From: Prevotellaceae bacterium
Lineage (GTDB): Bacteria; Bacteroidota; Bacteroidia; Bacteroidales; Bacteroidaceae
Assembly (NCBI GenBank): GCA_022508635.1
Contig: JAFLUV010000025.1
Coordinates: 1 to 18,195, forward strand
DNA length: 18,195 bases
Direction of reading: 5' to 3'
The notes under the pieces: model-generated
Seen by the model: only the letters and a program-made list of their open reading frames with translations
The model's database searches: none
What the model was told of the DNA's origin: nothing
Shown here: positions 7,539 through 15,310 of the stretch, one piece after another
Layout: every line of letters begins with the position of its first letter
Numbering within the stretch: the stretch's first letter is position 1
Made by a program: the position numbers and the translations under genes

Positions 7539-8375
7539 ATGGATATGAATGAAGATACGATACGAGAGATGAGCGGTGCTGTCCTGTCCGGTGACGGGGG
7601 GGCTTTGCAGCTCCGCAGTGAGGGGCTTGTCAAGGTGTACGGCAAGCGCACGGTGGTCAACAACGTCACTTTCAACGTGTGCCAGGGCGAGATTGTGGGC
7701 TTGCTGGGGCCGAACGGTGCGGGCAAGACGACGTCGTTCTACATGACTACGGGTCTGGTCCTGCCTAATGCCGGACACATCTACCTGGGCGACGAGGAGA
7801 TTACGAACCTGCCCGTCTACCAGCGTGCGCGTCGCGGCATCGGCTATTTGGCACAGGAGGCCAGCGTCTTCCGCAAGATGAGCGTGGAGGACAACATCGC
7901 AAGCGTGCTGGAGATGACAGGCAGGCCGCGCGACTACCAGCGGGAGAAGCTGGAGAGCCTCATCAGCGAGTTCCACCTGGAGAAGGTGCGCCACAACCTG
8001 GGCGACCGCTTGAGCGGCGGTGAGCGCCGCCGCACGGAGATTGCGCGCTGCCTGGCCATCGACCCCAAGTTCATCATGCTCGACGAGCCTTTTGCCGGCG
8101 TGGACCCGATTGCCGTGGAGGACATCCAGTACATCGTTTGGAAGCTAAAGCAGCGCAACATCGGCGTGCTCATCACAGACCACAACGTGGAGGAGACGCT
8201 GTGCATCACCGACCGCGCCTACCTCCTCTTCGAGGGGCAGATACTCTTCCACGGCACGCCGCAGGAGCTCAGCGTCAATCCCGTCGTACTCGACAAGTAT
8301 CTCACGCGCAGCTTCGTGCTTCGCCTCAAGGATTTCCAGCGCATGGAGCAGGAGCGAGCGGCAGCGGAAGGGTAG
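7539..8375 (+). CDS. lptB: LPS export ABC transporter ATP-binding protein LptB
   Basis: LptB powers the LptB2FG transporter that extracts lipopolysaccharide from the inner membrane and feeds the Lpt bridge to the outer membrane. The 278-residue product shows Walker A GPNGAGKTT (57-65), the LptB-typical stretches PVYQRARRGIGYLAQEASVF and RKMSVEDN, signature LSGGERRR (158-165), and Walker B FIMLDEPFAGVDP (178-190). It also has the characteristic GVLITDHNVEETL with the switch histidine. The open frame extends upstream into mlaF, but homologues are about 245-280 residues and start shortly before LVKVYGKRTVV, so the ATG at 7539 (or 7545) is preferred. No lptC, lptA, lptF or lptG gene is adjacent. 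It lies between mlaF and the cotH gene with gaps of 38 and 12 bp. Confidence 0.94.
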   Translation: MDMNEDTIREMSGAVLSGDGGALQLRSEGLVKVYGKRTVVNNVTFNVCQGEIVGLLGPNGAGKTTSFYMTTGLVLPNAGHIYLGDEEITNLPVYQRARRGIGYLAQEASVFRKMSVEDNIASVLEMTGRPRDYQREKLESLISEFHLEKVRHNLGDRLSGGERRRTEIARCLAIDPKFIMLDEPFAGVDPIAVEDIQYIVWKLKQRNIGVLITDHNVEETLCITDRAYLLFEGQILFHGTPQELSVNPVVLDKYLTRSFVLRLKDFQRMEQERAAAEG

Positions 8376-8387
8376 GACTGCGCACAG

Positions 8388-11300
8388 ATGCGACACAAGA
8401 CGAACATACTTGCAGGTACGGCAAGGGCAGTGTCCTTGGCCTGGCTCCTGTGCGCCGCCGCCGGCATGCAGGCCGGGCAGGACGGACGTCTCCTGCTCAA
8501 CGAGGTCTGCGTGGCGAACGTCGACAGGCACGTCGACCCGTCGTACAATTATGGCGGATGGGTGGAGCTCTACAATCCTGCCCAGGCCGCCGTCGCCCTG
8601 TCCGGATTCCGCCTTAGGCACACCGACGCGGAGGGGAAGGTCAGGCTACACAGGTTGACGGACGCCCACGGAAGCGTGCCGCCTCGCGGCCATGCCGTCC
8701 TGTGGTTCGACCACAACAGCGCCGACGGCTACTACGGCCCCGATGCCGGGACGCAGGTGCCCTTTAGGCTGGACGCGGACGGAGGCCTCGTCGAGCTACT
8801 CGATGCCGGCGGTGCGCTCCTCGACGCCGTGGAGTATCCGCCAAGCATCGCACGCTGCTCCTGGATGAGGGAGACGGACGGGGCAGACCGCTTCGGATGG
8901 ACGTCGCTGCCCACGCCAAAGGCCGCGAACGACGGCAGCCCGATTGCGGAATGGAGGCTCCCGGCACCCCTCGTCAGCACGAGCGGAGGACTCTTCGACG
9001 AGAGCTACAGCTTCACCGTAGCCGTCCCCGCCCATGCCACCCTCTACTATACGACCGACGGCTCGGCGCCACGCCCTGGACTCTCGCCCGCAAGCGCCGA
9101 CGGCAAGTTCTCCGGCACCGAGAACGCCGTCTACCGATTCATGCTCGCAGCCGACGGAAGCCTCGACAGCCCCGTCGTCACACGCACCTTCATCAAGTCG
9201 GAAGGACAGTTCACGCTCCCCCTGCTCTGCGTCAGCACCGCACCTGCGAACCTTTTCGACAACACGATAGGAGTCTACGTGACGGGCACCAACGGACGCA
9301 TCGCCAACAACTCTAAGGTGAAGGCCAACCAGAACATGGACTGGGAACGCCCCGTGAACGTCGAGTACTACCTCCCCGACACGTACCGCGAAGGCCGCTA
9401 CGCCGAAGCCCTCAACCAGGAATCCGCCCTCAGCATCTTCGGCGGATGGACGCGCTTCAACCCGGGCAACGACCATTTCCAGTACCGATCCTCCTTCAAG
9501 CTCAAGTCTGACAAGGTTTTCGAGGGCGCCAGCTCATTCCCCTTCCCCATCTTCTCCAGCAAGCCCTACGTCAAGATAAAGAACTTCCTCGTAAGGAACG
9601 GAGGGCAGGACAGCAACGCACGGATATGGGACGCCGCCATCCAGGAACTCCTGCGCACAAGCGGCATCTACCTCGACTGCCAGGCATGGCAGCCCGCACA
9701 CGTTTGGCTCGACGGCAGCTACCTCGGCATGATGAACCTCAGGGAAGAGAGCAACAAGCAGTTCGCCTTCAGCAACTATGGCATCAGCAAGGACGAGATA
9801 GATCAGTGGGAAGGCGACATCATCATCAAGGAAGGTGACAGGAAGAAGCTGGACGAATGGTACGACCTCAGCAAGAAACTTGCCACCAATCCCGCGGACA
9901 CCGCCGTCTGGAACGCAATATGCCAGATCGTCGACATCGACGAGTACTGCAACTACATGGCGGCGGAAACCTACATGGGCAACCTGGACTGGCTGCGCGG
10001 AGGCTTCAAGAACATAAAGGGCTTCCGCGCAAAGGATGACGGCAAGTTCCATATCGTGCTCCACGACGTGGACGGCGGATTCGGAGACACCGACATGATA
10101 CTGCAAGTCCTGAACAAAGGCAACGGATCGCTCCCCGTCAGGTTCAAGAACATGCTGAAGTACGAACCATTCAGAAAGCAGTTCATCGACGCCTACTGCA
10201 TCATGGATGGAAGCGTCTTCGACCCCGAGCGCTGCGAGTCGATAATAACGGCAATGAAGAACACCATGACCCCGGCACTCCGGCTCGAAGGACTCTCTGC
10301 CGACGAAAAGGCCGCCCTGCTCATAGAGCGCCTGAGCGACAACACCGTGCGCAGGCCAGCCCTGAAGCAGAGCCTCAAGACGGCATTCAGCCTCACGGAC
10401 GAATACACCGTCACCCTCAAGTCCAGCGTCCCCGAAGCAAAGACACTGCTCAATGGACAGGAGATTCCGACAGGCAGGTTCAACGGCTACCTCTTTCCCC
10501 CCGTCACGCTTACGGCATCGGCTCCCGGCGGAACCGCCTTCAAGGGCTGGAACGTCAATGGCAAGACAGTCTCCGCCGACTCTATCCTGCACCTTAGCAA
10601 GGACTATCCCCCGGGAACGTTCGAGATAGAGGCCGTCTACGAACGTACGGCAGCCGGCATGCCTCCCGTCCTCATCAATGAAGTAAGCGCAGGCAACGAC
10701 ATCTACATCAACGAGTACGGAAAGAAGGCAGACTGGATAGAGCTGTACAACTGTACCGATACGGACATAGACCTGGCCGGAGCCTGGCTCTCGGACGACC
10801 CCGGCAATGCCTGCAAGTCCCGGCTTACTCCGTCCGCAGGAACAAGCACCATCATCCCAGCCCACGGCTACAAAATCATCTGGTGCGACGGCAAGGAATC
10901 CCGCACACAACTACATGCCTCTTTCAAGCTGAAGAACTCCGATGATGCCTACGTCTCAATCACTGATGCCGAAAGCACGTGGACAGACACGTTGCACTAC
11001 AAGAAGCAGCCCAGGTGGAAGACCTACGGGCGATTCCCTGACGGCAGCCACACCTTGGCAATGTTCGAACGTCCCACTATCGGCAATTCAAACCGTCTCA
11101 GCACAAATACCGTTCTTGAAATACCCGATGGCATGGACAACCATGTCACGGAGAACACAACTCACCATGTCGTTGCTGTCAGATACTATAACCTCTCCGG
11201 ACAGCAGATTATCAATATTGAAGCCGAACGCATTGTCATACAACAAATAATTTATAGCGATGGTTCAACACAATCGCGAAAGATAGTCAATCCCCGGTGA
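8388..11300 (+). CDS. Secreted CotH-kinase protein with two lamin-tail domains
   Basis: This 970-residue exported protein begins with a signal peptide (hydrophobic VSLAWLLCAAAG, cleavage near MQA-GQ). Domains in order: a lamin-tail domain (about 33-152; LLLNEVCVANV, GGWVELYNP); a chitobiase/FN3-like strand pair (about 205-235; LYYTTDGSAPR); a CotH kinase-like domain (about 272-675); an InlB-like beta repeat (about 685-750); a second lamin-tail domain (about 758-870; VLINEVSAGND, DWIELYNC). A degenerate C-terminal module (about 930-970; VRYYNLSGQQI) resembles the sorting tails of this phylum. CotH proteins are atypical kinases that phosphorylate proteins or act at surfaces; the metal-binding pair looks present as HDVDGG (Asp560, Asp562). 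Target unknown. GC is much higher than in flanking genes except in the last 200 bp. It follows lptB by 12 bp. Confidence 0.85.
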   Translation: MRHKTNILAGTARAVSLAWLLCAAAGMQAGQDGRLLLNEVCVANVDRHVDPSYNYGGWVELYNPAQAAVALSGFRLRHTDAEGKVRLHRLTDAHGSVPPRGHAVLWFDHNSADGYYGPDAGTQVPFRLDADGGLVELLDAGGALLDAVEYPPSIARCSWMRETDGADRFGWTSLPTPKAANDGSPIAEWRLPAPLVSTSGGLFDESYSFTVAVPAHATLYYTTDGSAPRPGLSPASADGKFSGTENAVYRFMLAADGSLDSPVVTRTFIKSEGQFTLPLLCVSTAPANLFDNTIGVYVTGTNGRIANNSKVKANQNMDWERPVNVEYYLPDTYREGRYAEALNQESALSIFGGWTRFNPGNDHFQYRSSFKLKSDKVFEGASSFPFPIFSSKPYVKIKNFLVRNGGQDSNARIWDAAIQELLRTSGIYLDCQAWQPAHVWLDGSYLGMMNLREESNKQFAFSNYGISKDEIDQWEGDIIIKEGDRKKLDEWYDLSKKLATNPADTAVWNAICQIVDIDEYCNYMAAETYMGNLDWLRGGFKNIKGFRAKDDGKFHIVLHDVDGGFGDTDMILQVLNKGNGSLPVRFKNMLKYEPFRKQFIDAYCIMDGSVFDPERCESIITAMKNTMTPALRLEGLSADEKAALLIERLSDNTVRRPALKQSLKTAFSLTDEYTVTLKSSVPEAKTLLNGQEIPTGRFNGYLFPPVTLTASAPGGTAFKGWNVNGKTVSADSILHLSKDYPPGTFEIEAVYERTAAGMPPVLINEVSAGNDIYINEYGKKADWIELYNCTDTDIDLAGAWLSDDPGNACKSRLTPSAGTSTIIPAHGYKIIWCDGKESRTQLHASFKLKNSDDAYVSITDAESTWTDTLHYKKQPRWKTYGRFPDGSHTLAMFERPTIGNSNRLSTNTVLEIPDGMDNHVTENTTHHVVAVRYYNLSGQQIINIEAERIVIQQIIYSDGSTQSRKIVNPR

Positions 11301-11356
11301 GTAGCGTCTTAGTGTTTGTGCTTCCAGCTGGCAAAACAAATATAACAAGCAAGCGT

Positions 11357-12400
11357 ATGAGTTTCTTTGAAAAGTACCTGACCCTTTGGGTTTCACTGTG
11401 TATCGTTGCAGGTATTGCTGTGGGGCGTTGGTTGCCGATTGTGCCTGAAATGCTCGGACGGTGGGAGTATGCGAGTGTGTCGGTTCCCATTGCCGTGCTA
11501 ATATGGCTGATGATTTATCCGATGATGCTGAAGGTAGACTTCCGTAGTGTCCGTGATGTAGCACAACAACCCAAGGGGATTGTCGTGACTTGTGTGACGA
11601 ACTGGCTTGTGAAGCCGTTTACGATGTTTGGGATTGCGTGGCTGTGCTTCTTTGTAGTGTTCCGTGTCTGGATTCCTGCTGACCTTGCTGAGGAGTATCT
11701 GGCTGGAGCTGTTCTGCTGGGTGCTGCTCCTTGTACGGCTATGGTTTTTGTGTGGAGCTATCTTACGAAGGGGAATGCTGCCTATACTCTGGTTCAGGTG
11801 GCTGTCAATGATTTGATTATCCTTGCTGCCTTTGCTCCCATCGTTGCTTTATTGCTTGGCATAGGAGGTGTGACGGTACCGATGGATACATTACTATTGT
11901 CCGTACTGCTCTTTGTAGTGATTCCCTTGGCAGCAGGCATTATCACCCGGATTGTTGTTGTCAGACGTCGAGGCATTGAGTACTTCAACGGCATCTTTGT
12001 CCACAAGTTTGACAATGTCACTGTCTTCGGGTTGCTACTGACTCTTGTCATCTTGTTCTCATTCCAAGGTGGAACGATCCTCTCCAATCCGTTGCACATT
12101 GGCTTGATTGCCGTGCCACTTGTTGTGCAGACGGTCTGTATCTTCTTCGTGGCCTATGGGTGGGCTTGGAGATGGGGGCTTCCTCATGAGGTTGCTGCTC
12201 CTGCCGGCATGATTGGTGCGAGCAATTTCTTCGAGCTGGCTGTAGCTGTGGCTGTCTCTTTGTTCGGGCTACAGTCGGGTGCTGCATTAGCTACTGTAGT
12301 GGGTGTACTGGTGGAGGTTCCTGTGATGTTGATGCTGGTGAACATTGCCAATAATACCCGTCGGTGGTTTGATAGCCAAGGGAAGAGGAAGGATAGCTGA
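11357..12400 (+). CDS. acr3: ACR3-family arsenite-type efflux permease
   Basis: This 347-residue integral membrane protein has about ten hydrophobic segments and the hallmarks of the ACR3 branch of the BART superfamily, which export As(III) (and in some cases antimonite) using the proton motive force. Visible signatures are MIYPMMLKVDF, the NWLVKPFTMF helix, the essential cysteine in GAAPCTAMVFVWSYL, and GASNFFELAVAVA with the conserved Phe-Glu pair. I use the ATG at 11357; the frame is open back to 11297, but the preceding 20 residues lie in the cotH end region and do not look like an ACR3 N-terminus. It is 56 bp after cotH and convergent with the fumarase gene (57-bp gap with no clear terminator). 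No arsR, arsC or arsD gene is nearby, unlike typical ars operons. Function assigned by family. Confidence 0.88.
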   Translation: MSFFEKYLTLWVSLCIVAGIAVGRWLPIVPEMLGRWEYASVSVPIAVLIWLMIYPMMLKVDFRSVRDVAQQPKGIVVTCVTNWLVKPFTMFGIAWLCFFVVFRVWIPADLAEEYLAGAVLLGAAPCTAMVFVWSYLTKGNAAYTLVQVAVNDLIILAAFAPIVALLLGIGGVTVPMDTLLLSVLLFVVIPLAAGIITRIVVVRRRGIEYFNGIFVHKFDNVTVFGLLLTLVILFSFQGGTILSNPLHIGLIAVPLVVQTVCIFFVAYGWAWRWGLPHEVAAPAGMIGASNFFELAVAVAVSLFGLQSGAALATVVGVLVEVPVMLMLVNIANNTRRWFDSQGKRKDS

Positions 12401-12457
12401 GGAATGAGTATTACCTATGCCTTGTCTTTTGGGGTGTAGAGGAAGGGTGTTGTGGGA

Positions 12458-14098
12458 CTACTTGCAGGCTGGGCACCAAGGTTTGAGTTGTTTGAAGAAG
12501 TCGTTGCCCTTGTCGTCGACGAGGATGAAGGCGGGGAAATCCTGGACGGTTATTTTCCAAATGGCTTCCATGCCGAGCTCGGGATACTCTATGCACTCTA
12601 TGCTCTTGATGCTGCTCTGTGAGAGGACTGCTGCCACTCCTCCGATGGTGCCGAGGTAGAAGCCTCCGTGCTTCTTACAGGCATCTGTTACTTGCTGTGT
12701 ACGGTTGCCCTTGGCTATCATGACGAGAGAAGCTCCCTCTGCTTGGAACTCGTCTACGTAGGGATCCATTCGGTTGGCTGTGGTAGGACCCATTGAGCCA
12801 CAGGGGTAGCCTTCGGGTGTCTTGGCTGGGCCTGCATAGAGGACGGGATAGTCTTTGAAATACTGTGGTAGTCCCTCTCCTGCATCAAGTCGAGCCTTAA
12901 GCTTGGCATGGGCTATGTCACGCGCTACGATGATGGTGCCTCTAAGGTTGACTCTGGTGGAGACGGGGTATTGGCTGAGTTGTTTCCGTACTGCATCCAT
13001 GCCTTGATCCAAGTCTATGTCTATGCCCTTGCCTCCTTCTCCAGGGAGTCGGAGTTCTTCGGGTATAAGTTCGCTTGGGCAGTTATCCATCTTTTCGAGC
13101 CAGATGCCGTCGCGGTTGATTTTTGCCTTGATGTTACGGTCGGCCGAGCAGCTTACTCCCATGCCGATGGGGCAGCTTGCTCCGTGTCGGGGCAGACGGA
13201 TGACCCTTATGTCATGTGCCAGGTACTTGCCTCCGAACTGTGCTCCAAGCCCTATCTTGTGTGCTTCCTCAAGGAGTTTCTTCTCCAGCTCCGTGTCCCG
13301 GAAGGCTCGTCCTGTCTCGTCTCCAGTGGTAGGGAGTGAGTCATAGTACTTGATGGAGGCGAGCTTGACTGTGAGGAGGTTCTTCTCTGCCGATGTTCCT
13401 CCAATGACGAAGGCTATGTGGTACGGTGGGCAGGCTGCCGTGCCGAGGTGCTTCATCTCCTCTACAAGGAAGGGGAGCAGTGTGCTTTCGTTCTGGATGG
13501 TGGCCTTGGTCATGGGGTAGAAGTAGGTCTTGTTGGCTGAGCCTCCTCCCTTGGCCACCATGACGAAATGGTACTCGGCTCCCTGGCATGCTTCGATGTC
13601 TATCTGTGCCGGGAGGTTGCACTTGGTGTTGACTTCGTCATACATGTTCAGGGGAGCATTCTGTGAGTAGCGGAGATTGTCTTGGGTGAAGGTGTTAAAG
13701 ATGCCCCGTGAGAGTGCCTCTTCGTCCTCGAAGCCGGTCCAGACCTGTTGCCCCTTCTCTCCGTGTATGATGGCTGTGCCTGTATCTTGGCAGAAAGGGA
13801 GTATGCCCTTGGCTGCGGTCTCGGCATTGCGGAGGAACTGGAGAGCTACGTACTTGTCGTTGTCGCTGGCTTCGGGGTCTTTCAGAATTTGTGCCACTTG
13901 CAGATTGTGTTCCCTACGGAGCATGAATTCTACATCGTGGAAGGCTTGCTGTGCGAGCAATGTGAGAGCTTCGGGTGAGACTTTCACGATTTCCTTACCT
14001 TCGAACTCACTGACGGTGATGCCTTCCTTTGTCAGGAGCCTATATTCGGTCTTGTCCTCGCCCATCTGGAACATTGGGGCATACTTAAATTCAGCCAT
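12458..14098 (-). CDS. fumA: Fumarate hydratase, class I (iron-sulfur)
   Basis: This 546-residue cytoplasmic enzyme interconverts fumarate and L-malate. In Bacteroidales it serves mainly in the reductive branch from oxaloacetate to succinate. It is the oxygen-sensitive, single-chain class I type with N-terminal and C-terminal fumarase domains. The three cysteines expected to hold the [4Fe-4S] cluster are Cys103 (PFCQDTGTA), Cys223 (TAACPPYH) and Cys317 (GVSCSAD). The spacings of 120 and 94 residues agree with those of characterised class I fumarases. Other landmarks are GGTSAEKN and CGSMGPTTANRMDPYVDEFQ. Length is normal for the family. A TAnnTTTG box lies upstream at 14157-14164. Class I subtypes A and B cannot be told apart here, so the symbol is provisional. 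Confidence 0.96.
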   Translation of the reverse strand: MAEFKYAPMFQMGEDKTEYRLLTKEGITVSEFEGKEIVKVSPEALTLLAQQAFHDVEFMLRREHNLQVAQILKDPEASDNDKYVALQFLRNAETAAKGILPFCQDTGTAIIHGEKGQQVWTGFEDEEALSRGIFNTFTQDNLRYSQNAPLNMYDEVNTKCNLPAQIDIEACQGAEYHFVMVAKGGGSANKTYFYPMTKATIQNESTLLPFLVEEMKHLGTAACPPYHIAFVIGGTSAEKNLLTVKLASIKYYDSLPTTGDETGRAFRDTELEKKLLEEAHKIGLGAQFGGKYLAHDIRVIRLPRHGASCPIGMGVSCSADRNIKAKINRDGIWLEKMDNCPSELIPEELRLPGEGGKGIDIDLDQGMDAVRKQLSQYPVSTRVNLRGTIIVARDIAHAKLKARLDAGEGLPQYFKDYPVLYAGPAKTPEGYPCGSMGPTTANRMDPYVDEFQAEGASLVMIAKGNRTQQVTDACKKHGGFYLGTIGGVAAVLSQSSIKSIECIEYPELGMEAIWKITVQDFPAFILVDDKGNDFFKQLKPWCPACK

Positions 14099-14156
14099 AT
14101 CTTTCTTGGTTTTGTCTGTTTTTGCTTTGCTTGAGATTATTATAATGTATTCTTTG

Positions 14157-14164
14157 CAAAAATA
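14157..14164 (-). promoter_or_regulatory. Probable -7 box for the fumarase gene
   Basis: On the minus strand this reads TATTTTTG, matching TAnnTTTG, 59 bp before the fumarase ATG. No clean TTTG is visible 20 bp upstream, where the sequence reads TCAAG, so the call rests on the -7 box alone. The 209-bp gap (14099-14307) between the fumarase start and the end of the sigma operon holds no terminator or other gene that I can see. Confidence 0.5.
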
Positions 14165-14307
14165 CGAATTTAATATGAAGTATACTTGAGAATAATTATT
14201 GTTTTAACTATTGTTAACATTAATCGAGGCTGAATAGTTACCAAATACTTGCGCCATAAAGTTTACATACATGAATCACATTTCGAATAAACAAGGGACA
14301 TGGCATC

Positions 14308-14739
14308 TCATTTCAGGGCAAGTATGGCATAGTTTATACCATCGCACTGAACGGATGTGCATGTTGTCGTGTCTGTATCTGTGTCTGCATCTTGTGCGAG
14401 ATGCTTGTTCTTTTCTGCAGACGGCTGGTGTGTCGCTTTGTGTTCTGACTTATCCATTCCCTTTTCCACAACTTGCGTAATATAAATGGTGTCGCGAACC
14501 AAACGGTCAATGCGAATTGTGTCAGTGGTCTGTACGTAGTGTGTCTCTGGGGTGTTCTTGGCGAGCAGGTCTAAGGACATGCCAAGGACGACACCTGCAA
14601 GGGCTGCCGCAGGTGCTGCTATCCAGCCCCAATATACTCGCACCTGTGCAAGAGGATTGGATGGGATGTGCAATGCCTGGTTCTCATGGGAGGCAAGTTG
14701 CTGTGCTGATTTACGGAGCTTTTCTTCAAATGCTTTCAT
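14308..14739 (-). CDS. One-helix membrane protein, probable anti-sigma-like partner
   Basis: I do not recognise a named family. The 143-residue protein has a cytoplasmic-looking, charged N-terminus (1-36), one hydrophobic helix (about 37-57; WGWIAAPAAALAGVVLG), and a periplasmic-looking polar tail with TDTIRIDRLVRDTIYITQVVE and a low-complexity D/T-rich stretch (DADTDTDTTT, about 117-126). This shape, and its position directly after an ECF sigma gene whose end it overlaps by 14 bp, suggest a membrane-bound regulator of that sigma factor. Anti-sigma activity is inferred from context only; no zinc-binding anti-sigma motif is present. The overlap implies translational coupling. The C-terminus contains two cysteines in CTSVQC. 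Confidence 0.7.
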   Translation of the reverse strand: MKAFEEKLRKSAQQLASHENQALHIPSNPLAQVRVYWGWIAAPAAALAGVVLGMSLDLLAKNTPETHYVQTTDTIRIDRLVRDTIYITQVVEKGMDKSEHKATHQPSAEKNKHLAQDADTDTDTTTCTSVQCDGINYAILALK

Positions 14740-15310
14740 AGTGGGTAAGTTTTTGCTTTAGCGTTTGTGTTAATGCGTGAAGCCGCGACTTGACTGTTCC
14801 TTCCGGGAGAGCCATTACCTCGCTTATCTGTGGTATGGTCAATTCCTCCTCAAATCTGAGCGAAAAGAGTATCCTGTTGTCTGGCGACAGCTGCTCTATC
14901 TCTTTTTGCAGGGCATGGTCGAAGGCTTTACTATCTATGTGTTCTATGATATTCTGGTCTGTTTCAACCCTGTCTTGTTTTTCTGTATGCTGCTCGTACA
15001 GTCTTTGTTTTTCAGCATGCCGGTAGTGGTTTTTCAGCAGGTTGAAGCTGATGCAGAAGAGCCAGGTGCTGAAGCCTGTGCCGCTGAATTTATGGCGTGA
15101 CAACCATATACGGAGGAAAGTATCCTGCATGAGGTCGGCAGCAAGAGCATTGTCCTTGTCCACCTGCCGGAAGAAGAATCCCGTCAGCCGCCTTGCATGG
15201 CGATGATAGAGCTCGCTGTATGCCCTATCATCGTTTTTGCTGCTTACTCTCAGCATCAGCTCGTCATCGCTGAGCCTGCCGAGTGGTTTCTGAAACAAGG
15301 TAATTCTCAT
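14726..15310 (-). CDS. ECF-family RNA polymerase sigma factor
   Basis: This 194-residue group 4 (ECF) sigma factor directs RNA polymerase to a specific promoter set. Sigma region 2 spans about 29-98 (ELYHRHARRLTGFFF, the DLMQDTFLRIWL block, then STWLFCISFNLLKNHYR). Region 4 spans about 138-190 (IEQLSPDNRILFSLRF, ISEVMALPEGTVKSRLHAL), an intact helix-turn-helix. The linker at 99-125 is highly charged. The start codon overlaps the stop codon of the upstream secreted-protein gene as ATGA, and its own end overlaps the membrane-protein gene by 14 bp, so the three genes form one translationally coupled unit. In most ECF loci the sigma gene comes first; here it is second. The target promoters and inducing signal are unknown. 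Confidence 0.93.
   Translation of the reverse strand: MRITLFQKPLGRLSDDELMLRVSSKNDDRAYSELYHRHARRLTGFFFRQVDKDNALAADLMQDTFLRIWLSRHKFSGTGFSTWLFCISFNLLKNHYRHAEKQRLYEQHTEKQDRVETDQNIIEHIDSKAFDHALQKEIEQLSPDNRILFSLRFEEELTIPQISEVMALPEGTVKSRLHALTQTLKQKLTHYESI

Noticed and set aside
6906..7994. 362-codon minus-strand frame opposite mlaF and lptB
   Set aside because: Shadow of two well-supported ABC ATPase genes; no family features.
9534..10910. Long minus-strand open frame (458 codons) opposite cotH
   Set aside because: It is the antisense of a GC-rich coding gene; composition alone keeps stops rare, and the product resembles nothing known.
12401..12457. Bidirectional terminator between the convergent permease and fumarase genes
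   Set aside because: I looked for a stem with T-runs on either strand and found none.
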